A stretch of 64,000 nt of DNA from Thalassotalea algicola. Lineage in GTDB: Bacteria; Pseudomonadota; Gammaproteobacteria; Enterobacterales; Alteromonadaceae. How positions within the stretch are numbered: position 1 is the stretch's first letter; every line of letters starts with the position of its first letter. The notes beneath the pieces are model-generated. The model was not told where the DNA came from, ran no database searches, and saw nothing but the letters and a program-made list of their open reading frames with translations. The translations under genes were made by a program, and so were the position numbers. Shown in pieces: positions 45,561 through 53,859 of the stretch. Location of the stretch: assembly GCF_012932965.1 (NCBI RefSeq), contig NZ_JABBXH010000001.1, forward strand, positions 682,001 to 746,000, written 5' to 3'.

Positions 45561-46226
45561 TTAAAAATAAAATGACAGGCCAGTGACAAAATTCAAATTA
45601 TGCGTCGTTTTCGACTCACCAGTTACTTGCGTATCCAATACGTAATCACTCATGGCGATGTCCCAGGCAACCCAGTCATTAATAAATACTCGGTAATTCG
45701 CAGTGATATTTACGGTAAACTCGTCGTCACCGGCAAATTCGGTACTACCACCACCCACTTCAATGGAAAAAACACTATTAAGTACTAAGTCTTTAGTGAG
45801 GAATATTTCACCGGGTAAAAAGTTATAACCAATATTTAATCCGTAATAGGTAAAGTCGCGTTGGTCGTCCGTTAGCAAAGGGGCTGCGCTAACTAGTTTT
45901 TCAAAACTGGTTTCACCTGCTTCTGCTTGACCATAACGTGCTTTAACATAAAAATGCTCATTAATGTGGTATCCAATATGGCCACTTAGCCAAGCGTTAC
46001 TTTCAAAATCTTCTATTGAGATAACTCCAGCTTGAATGCCTATTTCAAAATCTTCAGTATCAAGCAGATCATCCAGAATTTCCCGACGTTCAACATCAGC
46101 TTTCGCCTCAACCACAGGCGCTTGTGATTGTTCATTAGCCGTGACTGTTTGAGAATATGCACTAAATACTAGTGTACTCATTGCCAGTACTGGCACTAAA
46201 AAAATACGCTGAAACCTATTTTCCAT
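45561..46226 (-). CDS. Outer-membrane beta-barrel domain protein of the motor operon
   Basis: A 221-residue exported protein. The signal peptide ends near SAYSQTVTANEQ. The barrel begins at about residue 58 (DFEIGIQAGVISIEDFESNAWLSGHIGYHINEHFYVKARYG), has the SSF-type strand pattern YGLNIGYNFLPGEIF and ends in LNFVTGLSFYF with the terminal aromatic of outer-membrane proteins. It resembles the 'outer membrane beta-barrel domain' family found in Myxococcus Glt/Nfs clusters. It overlaps the SH3/barrel gene by 31 bp, and two related barrels made side by side recall GltA/GltB and NfsA/NfsB. Confidence 0.82.
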   Translation of the reverse strand: MENRFQRIFLVPVLAMSTLVFSAYSQTVTANEQSQAPVVEAKADVERREILDDLLDTEDFEIGIQAGVISIEDFESNAWLSGHIGYHINEHFYVKARYGQAEAGETSFEKLVSAAPLLTDDQRDFTYYGLNIGYNFLPGEIFLTKDLVLNSVFSIEVGGGSTEFAGDDEFTVNITANYRVFINDWVAWDIAMSDYVLDTQVTGESKTTHNLNFVTGLSFYF

Positions 46227-46996
46227 GTTTGAATCTCTTCATTGTCATCTCGGTCGGTTAATGCCAACGAGAATTTATATTCGGCCCGAATTAAAAAATT
46301 ACGAGCAAGATGATATTTAACGCCGGCTGCTGCGCTCATTAGTGTGCTATCACGCTTTTCTGAGTCTGCCAAAACGCTATGTGGTTTAGTATCAATTATG
46401 CCAGCACCCACACCTATATAAGGCGTAACAATTAAGTCAGGGAGAGGCTGGCTAATTAACATGACCTCAAATAAATTGCTGTCTGAAATATTGCCAAGTG
46501 CTTTACCTGCAGAAATTTCGGCGCTAAACACTGGTGTGAAATGATAACCAAGGTAAATGTTATAGAAGTTTGCCCCTTCTAAATCACCGTACATTACACC
46601 ACTTTCAATATCGCGATTTTGGAAGTCTTGCCATGATATTTCTGTCTGAGCTATTGCCTCACCTTGTTGACTTAAGCCAAAAAGATCATCTTCATGCAGC
46701 CAGCCTTCATTGTCCCTTTTGTCCTTAACTTTTAGCCAAGAGGTACGATTTACCAGTACAGTCACCTGTTCATTTTGTTCGATAACATGAACTACAGGAT
46801 AACCAGCACTCGGGCCAGAATGTAATTCAACAAATGGCACTTCAATTCGAAGATTAACCAGACCTTGTTTTGATTCAACTATGTTTTTCTCAGCAGTTTG
46901 CTGCGCATATAATGAAGAACTAAACAGCGAACATGTTAAGGCGCAAACCAAGGCAGCAGGCATTAAACTCATTTTTGTTACTAAAATTTTAAACAT
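46196..46996 (-). CDS. SH3-domain plus outer-membrane beta-barrel protein
   Basis: A 266-residue exported protein. After the signal (ALVCALTCSLFSSSLYAQQ) comes a bacterial SH3 domain (about 45-105: RIEVPFVELHSGPSAGYPVVHVIEQNEQVTVLVNRTSWLKVKDKRDNEGWLHEDDL) of the type that can bind peptidoglycan peptides. A beta barrel follows (NFYNIYLGYHFTPVFSAEISAGKALG) and ends WKIGFSVFF. It may join the cell wall and the outer membrane. ATG 46996 is preferred because AGGGA lies 5 bp upstream. The earlier ATG at 47014 has none. It overlaps the next barrel gene by 31 bp. Confidence 0.84.
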   Translation of the reverse strand: MFKILVTKMSLMPAALVCALTCSLFSSSLYAQQTAEKNIVESKQGLVNLRIEVPFVELHSGPSAGYPVVHVIEQNEQVTVLVNRTSWLKVKDKRDNEGWLHEDDLFGLSQQGEAIAQTEISWQDFQNRDIESGVMYGDLEGANFYNIYLGYHFTPVFSAEISAGKALGNISDSNLFEVMLISQPLPDLIVTPYIGVGAGIIDTKPHSVLADSEKRDSTLMSAAAGVKYHLARNFLIRAEYKFSLALTDRDDNEEIQTWKIGFSVFF

Positions 46997-47022
46997 ATGT
47001 CCCTGTTTTATCATTTACTGGT

Positions 47023-49710
47023 TCAGTCTTGCGGGTAAAATGGATTGTTATAATACTGGCCGCCAATATCCAACCATTCATTAATCAACTTCAATTCATC
47101 TAAGCTCAACATATTCTGATGCGTTGTATTGTTTATCACCTCGAAAAAACGATCGCTTGCTCTAGCGCCAGCTGTCGATAATATTGCGGGCACACCTACC
47201 GTTGTCAGTACTGGAATTAGGTTCCCTTGTGCATCTAATATAAGCTCGCCGTCACTATCAACTTCAAACACGACATCACCATTTTCATCGAGCACTTCAA
47301 CTAATCGGTCAACTAAAATACCATCAACTTCTTCAAGCTCTACATCGTTAAACATCAACTCTCGATAGCTGGTAAAGTGCGCGGCTTGATCACTCGATGG
47401 TGTGGAAGTTAACTCAAGCTGTCCGGCTGGTACTTGGGTCACGCCATCGGCATCAACAATGTTATGACAACCGGTACAGGTATTATCAGCGATTAATTCT
47501 TGTGTTGTCTCGTCTATAACAGGTCGAGCTGCTTCCCAAAGTGGCTGAATATGATCTGGGTAATTTATTTTTAAACGACAATAAGTTGTCCAGCTATTAA
47601 AGCATTCACTACCTTCGGGTGCCGGTGTTACCATATTATCGTAGCTATACTCTAGTGCTGGGTTTACCACAGAAATGGCTGGATTAGTCCATTTGTCTTG
47701 ATAGCGAATATCGGCAGACAAGCCCATTAAACCATTCACCATTTCATCTGCTTGTGCCATGGTTTGCCCTTGCACAGGAATAATGTCTTCACTGGCATTT
47801 GGGAATGCTTCACCACCCAAGGCGCCTTCATTAATGCTTTGTGCTTGTGCGTCAATACGCCCATGGGGAAGTTGGCTATTAGCCGTGTGACAACCATTAC
47901 ACTCTAGTGTTTCACCAGGCCTTAACGTAAGCCACTGACGATGACGACCTGTAATACGCTGTCCATTAGCATCAAGTACACTAAGTGCCAATGGGATATT
48001 AGCTGGTACTTTTACTTTAACAGAGCCGTCGGGTTGAATCGGGGCATAACCGATAATTTCACGCATCAGCTGATTGCTACTGCGGCCGAAATCAGTATTG
48101 TTAATGTCTCTTACATCATCAGGTGGCATTGGCACACCACGTACAATACGTAAAAATCTTGCCGGCAAATTGGCAGCTGGGGTTAATGAGGGATCACTGA
48201 GTCGTGCAACACCTTGTGGGTTATTTGTACTAGCGGTAACGTCTTGACCGTCAAAATCATAAACGCTACGAATATGAATAGCGGCAGCTAGTTCTTCATG
48301 AAGTTGAGCGTCCAATTCATTGCCAATAGTTTTATCTGCAATAAAATTTTTCGGCTGTTCTGTTGGCTGCATCACAAACGCTTCAGTGATCATATTTCCT
48401 TCAGAGCTCGCAGCAACAAGCTGCTGGGTATTATCACCATTGTTAAGCAGCCATAATTCGTACAAAGGGTCGGCAAGCTCAAACTCTCCTTCGATAAGCT
48501 CTTGCTCAGTAAATTGTCCACAACCTCTGATTTGCTCTTCTACGATAACGCGACAAACATCCCAGCTCATCAGGTAGCGGTTGCTACTATCTGGTAACGG
48601 AGTTAAGTGATTTAATCGGCCTGTAACCGAAAGTTCTGACGAAAAGTTAAAATCAAAACTATCGTTTAACGAGAGATCTTGTATCGCATTGCCTGCTGCA
48701 CCTGAGCCGACCGCTGCTTGTGTATTGTCAGTAAAGTCATTGATATTTAACGTGACCGGTCGTTTTTGATATAAGGTTTCATTCTGAGAACTAAGTAACA
48801 TCAACAGTTCACCACTTGGTAGCTGTTGTGGCTTGATATATTCAATTCGGGCACTCTGTTCATCAAAAAGGATTTGATGAGAATGCCAACCAAACACCAG
48901 TTGATTATCGGTACCATCAGGATTCATTCTGTACAGGTTTATTCCATGGTTACCGCCCATCGCATCCCAACGGCTATACAGTACACGGCCGTCTTGTAAC
49001 ACTAGCGGGTAAAAGTCATGACTTAAATTAAAGGTTAATTGCTCAATGCCAGTGCCGTCAGGGTTCATGACATGTAGATTAAAGGTCTCGTTATTTCTGC
49101 TTTCATCTAACGCGGTATATTGTGGTTTACCTTCATCTAACAATATTGCTCGCGATAAACGTTGGCGTGTCGATGCGAAAATTATGCGGCCATCAGGTAA
49201 AAATGATGGCATTAAATCATCACCTTGCTCGGCTATTTGATCACTGACAATGAGCCTTTCTAAAATTTTTGTTGCATGCTGATACCGCCAAATATTCCAG
49301 TGTGGTTGCTCATCTTCGTCAGCCCCTTCAATTTCAGGTGCTCGAATAGACAGCAACAATTCTTGACCATCATCTGAGACGCTAATATCACGAATATCTA
49401 TACCTTGTTCATCGCCAAAGAGCGACTGAGTTAAATTTGTGACAGGTGAATCGGCAAAGGCGTTATTTTTTATAAATAAATGGGCGCCTGCATTAAATTG
49501 GGTGGGGTTATAGGGATTAAAGCGAGCAACTTCACTGTTTTCTTGGTCATCTTCATCTCGTTGGGTAATGATACTACGCTCAATGAAAACAACAGGGTAT
49601 TCAACTAATATAGGGTCTGGTTGTTCATCTCTAATGGCGGTTTCAGTATCACAACCAAATAGCAAAAACAGGGCTAAAATAAGTATTACTTTGGAGCCAA
49701 ACTGCGGCAT
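47023..49710 (-). CDS. HzsA-related lipoprotein with two CxxCH haem-binding motifs
   Basis: An 895-residue surface or periplasmic lipoprotein. The signal peptide ends LALFLLFGC. The first half is a TolB-like propeller (DGRIIFASTRQRLSRAILL, NLHVMNPDGTGIEQLTFNLSHDFYP, DGRVLYSRWDAMGGNHGINLYRMNPDGT), the pattern I associate with proteins related to hydrazine synthase alpha subunit. CxxCH motifs are CNGCH at 604-608 (ETLECNGCHTANS) and CTGCH at 745-749. No hydrazine synthase chemistry is implied. It is the first gene of the operon, and its divergent neighbours also encode CxxCH proteins, so a shared extracytoplasmic redox or scaffold role is inferred. Confidence 0.85.
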   Translation of the reverse strand: MPQFGSKVILILALFLLFGCDTETAIRDEQPDPILVEYPVVFIERSIITQRDEDDQENSEVARFNPYNPTQFNAGAHLFIKNNAFADSPVTNLTQSLFGDEQGIDIRDISVSDDGQELLLSIRAPEIEGADEDEQPHWNIWRYQHATKILERLIVSDQIAEQGDDLMPSFLPDGRIIFASTRQRLSRAILLDEGKPQYTALDESRNNETFNLHVMNPDGTGIEQLTFNLSHDFYPLVLQDGRVLYSRWDAMGGNHGINLYRMNPDGTDNQLVFGWHSHQILFDEQSARIEYIKPQQLPSGELLMLLSSQNETLYQKRPVTLNINDFTDNTQAAVGSGAAGNAIQDLSLNDSFDFNFSSELSVTGRLNHLTPLPDSSNRYLMSWDVCRVIVEEQIRGCGQFTEQELIEGEFELADPLYELWLLNNGDNTQQLVAASSEGNMITEAFVMQPTEQPKNFIADKTIGNELDAQLHEELAAAIHIRSVYDFDGQDVTASTNNPQGVARLSDPSLTPAANLPARFLRIVRGVPMPPDDVRDINNTDFGRSSNQLMREIIGYAPIQPDGSVKVKVPANIPLALSVLDANGQRITGRHRQWLTLRPGETLECNGCHTANSQLPHGRIDAQAQSINEGALGGEAFPNASEDIIPVQGQTMAQADEMVNGLMGLSADIRYQDKWTNPAISVVNPALEYSYDNMVTPAPEGSECFNSWTTYCRLKINYPDHIQPLWEAARPVIDETTQELIADNTCTGCHNIVDADGVTQVPAGQLELTSTPSSDQAAHFTSYRELMFNDVELEEVDGILVDRLVEVLDENGDVVFEVDSDGELILDAQGNLIPVLTTVGVPAILSTAGARASDRFFEVINNTTHQNMLSLDELKLINEWLDIGGQYYNNPFYPQD

Positions 49711-49964
49711 TTTTACCCTTCCCTATGTATCATCCTGAACGAAAATATTCACTTGCAAAAGTGTAATATTTCTTGACATTATTGCCGTCTAGTCGCAGTG
49801 TTTCAACTGTTTTTATTGAATAACTTTTAACCACTCTGGGTTATTAAGCGAATTCAAATAACGCTGTCGGCGTTATAGCATGCTGATTTATTTATCATTA
49901 TTAGAAATTAAGCCATATTAATTTTTATCCTGATTTATAGCTGAAATAATTGTAAGGAGACAGT

Positions 49965-51260
49965 ATGAACATGAAGTTCCGAACAGATATACGACTAATT
50001 TCGTATAAATTTTCACATTTGCTTTCTAAATTACTTTCAAATGAACCAAAAATTTTTGTGAATCATTTTGTTAAGCTGTCCCTTTTATTTTTTTCTGCCT
50101 TTTTCTTTACCTCTGCCAATGCCGGCACAATTGAACAAGCGAAGCAATTGCACGATAGAATTGCAGGAGTACCAGCTTCACAGTCAGCGTTATTGGAAAT
50201 TGCCACGTTACTCGATAATAACCAACCAATAGAAGCCGCCTACAAAGCGATGGAAAACCCCGCGTTTTATTCCACTACCTTGAAGCTTTTCGCAACACCA
50301 TGGACCAATATTGAACAAGATATTTTCGCACCATTAAATGATTACAGCGCAACAGTAATTGGGGTGGTTAGAGACGATGTAGATTTTAGAGAAATACTGC
50401 AATCAGATATGATTTACGTGGGAAAAGCCAGTCTTGGCTTGCCTGCATACAACAACAATAACAACAACCATTACCAAGCACTAGAAGATCAATTCATTGA
50501 TTTATCTGATGGATTAGAACGTACCACACAATCTAGTTTGAACGGCTTACCACCACAAGCAACTGCCGGAGTACTTACCAGTCGCGCAGCTGCCAAAGCA
50601 TTCTTTTATCTAGGCACCAATCGAGCAATGCTGCGTTTCACATTAATGAATCATTTGTGTACTGACCTAGAGCCACTAAAAGATAATTCATTACCACCTG
50701 ATCGCATTAGACAAGATGTTAGCCGAAGTCCTGGTGGCGATAGTCGGTTGTTTATTAATAATTGCTTGGCGTGTCACAGCGGCATGGACCCATTAGCACA
50801 AGCCTTCGCTTATTATGAATATCAGTTTGATGGCAATGCCGACCCTACAGGTGAGTTAGGTGCTATTACTTATAACCAAGCCGGCGTAATTGATGCTACA
50901 ACCGGTACTAGAGTGCAGCGTAAATACCATATCAATTCGACAACGTTTCCCTATGGCTTTGTTACACCAGATGATCAATGGCAAAACTATTGGCGTGAAG
51001 GGAGTAACCAAAAACTGGGTTGGGACCCTAGCTTAAGCGGTAAAGGAAGTGGGGCCAAATCATTAGGACAAGAGTTGGCCAATAGCCAAGCATTTGCTCA
51101 GTGCCAAGTAAAAAAAGTATTTAATACCGTATGTTTACGAGATGCTGAAAGCGAAGCCGACTTGGCACAAATCAATGCGACTACTGACTCTTTCAAACAA
51201 AATGGTTATCAATTAAAGCGCATATTCGCTGAAGTTGGTAATTACTGTATGGGAGAATAA
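49965..51260 (+). CDS. Exported protein with one CxxCH motif, DUF1588/1585-like region
   Basis: A 431-residue exported protein. A long N-terminal part ends in a hydrophobic segment (LSLLFFSAFFFTSANA, about 40-55). One haem-type motif occurs at 267-271 (NNCLACHSGMDPLAQAF), and the 'CxxCHxxxDPL' context is like that of Planctomycetes-type surface cytochrome domains (DUF1585/DUF1588). RSPGGDSRLFINNC precedes it. AAGGAG lies 8 bp ahead of ATG. It heads a three-gene plus-strand unit divergent from the 15-gene operon; the intergenic 49711-49964 must hold both promoters but I see no convincing -35/-10 pair. Confidence 0.8.
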   Translation: MNMKFRTDIRLISYKFSHLLSKLLSNEPKIFVNHFVKLSLLFFSAFFFTSANAGTIEQAKQLHDRIAGVPASQSALLEIATLLDNNQPIEAAYKAMENPAFYSTTLKLFATPWTNIEQDIFAPLNDYSATVIGVVRDDVDFREILQSDMIYVGKASLGLPAYNNNNNNHYQALEDQFIDLSDGLERTTQSSLNGLPPQATAGVLTSRAAAKAFFYLGTNRAMLRFTLMNHLCTDLEPLKDNSLPPDRIRQDVSRSPGGDSRLFINNCLACHSGMDPLAQAFAYYEYQFDGNADPTGELGAITYNQAGVIDATTGTRVQRKYHINSTTFPYGFVTPDDQWQNYWREGSNQKLGWDPSLSGKGSGAKSLGQELANSQAFAQCQVKKVFNTVCLRDAESEADLAQINATTDSFKQNGYQLKRIFAEVGNYCMGE

Positions 51261-51262
51261 TA

Positions 51263-53716
51263 ATGAACTTCTATACGCTTAAAACTGACATGATAAAAGC
51301 GCTCTCCATTGTATCATTCTCGTTACTAGTCACGGCCTGTGGAGGCGGTGATGTTGAATCAAACCCTCCCAAGCAGCAAGATCCGCAGTCAGATGAATAT
51401 ACCGGTCCTGCGCCAGCTACAGAAGATATTCAAAAGTATAAAACAGCGCTGTGGGACAATATTTCTACTACAGATAAATGTGGTGCCTGTCATACAGTCG
51501 GCAATCAAGCGCCTTATTTTGCGAATCGAGAAGACGTTAACGACGCTTATTCCGCGACCAACCCGCTAGTCGATTTAACCAACCCCGGAAATTCACGGCT
51601 CGTTGAAAAAGTCGAAGGCGGGCACAATTGTTGGTTAGCCAGTGATAGCGCCTGTGGTGAGACCATGGAACAGTGGATCAAGCTTTGGTCTGATGACCGA
51701 GTTAGCCAAGCCAATACCATCGAGCTTACTGCTCCTGTTATTAGAGAGCCGGGCTCGAGCAAAAACTTCCCTGATGACCCATCTTTATTTAACTCGCATG
51801 TTTATCCGCTTGTCAGTCAGTACTGTGTAGATTGTCACAATGAGTCCTCTGATTTTGCCCAATCACCATTTTTTGCAAGTAATGACATAGACCAAGCGTA
51901 TCAAGCCGCCAAGCAAGTCATCAATCTGGATGATCCCGCGCAGTCTCGATTAGTGGTTCGTTTAGGCAGCGAATTTCATAATTGTTGGAGTAATTGCCAA
52001 AGCGATAGCATGGAAATGCTCAATGCTATTACCGCATTTAGCGACGAGATAGCAGTAGATGCAATTTCCCCTGAAATGGTGATATCAAAGTCATTGCGCT
52101 TAACAGACGGTATTACGGCCTCTAGTGGTGGGCGATTCGAGTCAGACATAATCGCTTTGTACCAATTTAAAACCGGTGAAGGCAATATTGCCTATGACAC
52201 CTCGGGCATTTCACCAGCAGCCAATTTAACTTTAACGGGTGATGTTGAATGGTTAGGCAGTTGGGGGCTTTCTTTTACTAATGGTAAAGCACAAGCCAGT
52301 ACTGCAAGTAGTAAAAAGTTACTTGACTTAATCACCTCTACCGGAGAATTTTCCGTAGAAGCTTGGGTAACACCCAACAATGTTGTGCAAGAAGGGCCTG
52401 CACGCATAGTAACTTACTCTGCTGGCGATAATGATAGAAACTTTATGTTGGGGCAAACTCAATATAACTATGATTTTTCATTGCGTACACAAGACTCCAA
52501 TACTAACGGCGATCCCGCACTTAGCACGCCAGATGCCGATGAAGTATTACAAGCAACACTGCAGCACGTTGTTATCACCTATAACGCCACTCAAGGCAGA
52601 CGTATATACGTTAATGGCAATTTGATTGAAGTGACTGATCAAGACATTGCGCCACTAACCGCATGGGATGATAGCTACGCATTAATATTGGGTAGAGAAG
52701 CGTCCAATCAGCATGTCTGGCAAGGGGATATGCGTTTGCTTGCTGTTTACAACAGAGTGTTAACCTCAGAACAAATTCAGCAAAATTATGATGTGGGTGT
52801 AGGCGAGAAATTCTTCCTACTATTTTCGGTAAGTGAATTGATCGAATTGCCCAATAGTTATGTGATGTTTGAAGTGAGTCAATTCGACAATTACAGCTAT
52901 TTATTTAGTGGTGCATCTTTAGTTAATATTGATGGTTCAAGCCTATCCAGTAGTTTGCCATTAAAAGGCATTCGCATTGGGCTAAATGGTAAAGAAAGTA
53001 TTCATGGTCAAGCTTATGCTAACTTAGACCTAACAATAAATGGTGGGCAAAGTTTAGCGACACCAATGAGCTTGTCGTCGCTAGGCACCATTATTGGCCT
53101 AGAAAAAGGTGCCAGCCAAGATGAGTTTTTCCTCGCCTTCGAGCAAATAGGCGAGCACACCAATGTCTCTGTTCCCGGAGAATTTATTAGCCCTGATGAA
53201 GTGCCATCTTCGAGCGAAACCGCACAAATTGGCCTAAGAAATTTCGCCGAAATTAATCACACGATGAGTAGCTTAACCGGCGTTAATCAAGCCAATAGCA
53301 AAGTGTTTGATACCTACCAATTAGTGAAACGACAGTTGCCTAGCATTGAAAATATTGAAACCTTTATTTCAGCGCAACAAATGGGGGTAACGCAATTGGC
53401 GATCGCCTATTGTGATAGCGCAATCGAAGATACCAACATACGTAATAGTTGGTTCCCAGATGTAGACTTTAACCAACCACCTGCAAACGCCTTAAGCGCC
53501 GCAGAACGTGGCAATTTATTAAATCCATTGATTAATCGCATGATACCACTGAATTTAGCTAATCAGCCGGATACCTCTGACGTTTACAATGAATTGGATA
53601 GTTTAGTTACTCGACTATCTGTGTGTGATGGCGCTTGCTCTGCAGAACGTACACGAACCATTGCCAAAGCAAGTTGTGCAGCGGTACTAGCGAGCGCTGT
53701 GGTGGTGGTTCAATGA
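51263..53716 (+). CDS. Lipoprotein with two CxxCH motifs and a LamG-like domain
   Basis: An 817-residue lipoprotein with signal ending SLLVTACGGG. Two haem-type motifs lie in the N-terminal region: CGACH at 73-77 and CVDCH at 188-192, each followed by a repeated pattern (DVNDAYSATNPLVDLTNPGNSRLVEKVEGGHNCW and DIDQAYQAAKQVINLDDPAQSRLVVRLGSEFHNCW), so the first 240 residues are an internal duplication. A concanavalin-like LamG domain follows (about 290-510; FSVEAWVTPNNVVQEGPARIVTYS, RRIYVNGNLIEV). It starts 2 bp after the previous gene. The lipoprotein could bind glycans or proteins at the surface. Confidence 0.82.
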   Translation: MNFYTLKTDMIKALSIVSFSLLVTACGGGDVESNPPKQQDPQSDEYTGPAPATEDIQKYKTALWDNISTTDKCGACHTVGNQAPYFANREDVNDAYSATNPLVDLTNPGNSRLVEKVEGGHNCWLASDSACGETMEQWIKLWSDDRVSQANTIELTAPVIREPGSSKNFPDDPSLFNSHVYPLVSQYCVDCHNESSDFAQSPFFASNDIDQAYQAAKQVINLDDPAQSRLVVRLGSEFHNCWSNCQSDSMEMLNAITAFSDEIAVDAISPEMVISKSLRLTDGITASSGGRFESDIIALYQFKTGEGNIAYDTSGISPAANLTLTGDVEWLGSWGLSFTNGKAQASTASSKKLLDLITSTGEFSVEAWVTPNNVVQEGPARIVTYSAGDNDRNFMLGQTQYNYDFSLRTQDSNTNGDPALSTPDADEVLQATLQHVVITYNATQGRRIYVNGNLIEVTDQDIAPLTAWDDSYALILGREASNQHVWQGDMRLLAVYNRVLTSEQIQQNYDVGVGEKFFLLFSVSELIELPNSYVMFEVSQFDNYSYLFSGASLVNIDGSSLSSSLPLKGIRIGLNGKESIHGQAYANLDLTINGGQSLATPMSLSSLGTIIGLEKGASQDEFFLAFEQIGEHTNVSVPGEFISPDEVPSSSETAQIGLRNFAEINHTMSSLTGVNQANSKVFDTYQLVKRQLPSIENIETFISAQQMGVTQLAIAYCDSAIEDTNIRNSWFPDVDFNQPPANALSAAERGNLLNPLINRMIPLNLANQPDTSDVYNELDSLVTRLSVCDGACSAERTRTIAKASCAAVLASAVVVVQ

Positions 53717-53859
53717 TCAGCGCATTGATTCAATTAAAGGTTCAAACAGTGATGGAATCTTTTGGTTTAGAAAAGAAAGGAAGCAGTATGTGTAATTTGA
53801 CCTTTTTTCCTTCGCATTTTTTAACGTTAAATAAACAACAGGGGCAAGACAATGAGTAA
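53713..53859 (+). CDS. Possible 48-residue overlapping small ORF
   Basis: The ATG overlaps the TGA of the lipoprotein gene (ATGA), and the stop lies 8 bases inside the next gene. Both overlaps would allow translational coupling. The product (MISALIQLKVQTVMESF...) has no recognised features, and the stretch may instead be an untranslated spacer. Confidence 0.25.
   Translation: MISALIQLKVQTVMESFGLEKKGSSMCNLTFFPSHFLTLNKQQGQDNE

Noticed and set aside
47023-49710. True hydrazine synthase subunit
   Set aside because: Only the propeller plus CxxCH pattern is similar; no anammox partner genes are present, and the context is an envelope operon.
49773-49800. TTGACA as a -35 box upstream of the CxxCH plus-strand unit
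   Set aside because: No acceptable -10 box lies 16-18 bp downstream, so the match may be chance in A+T-rich DNA.
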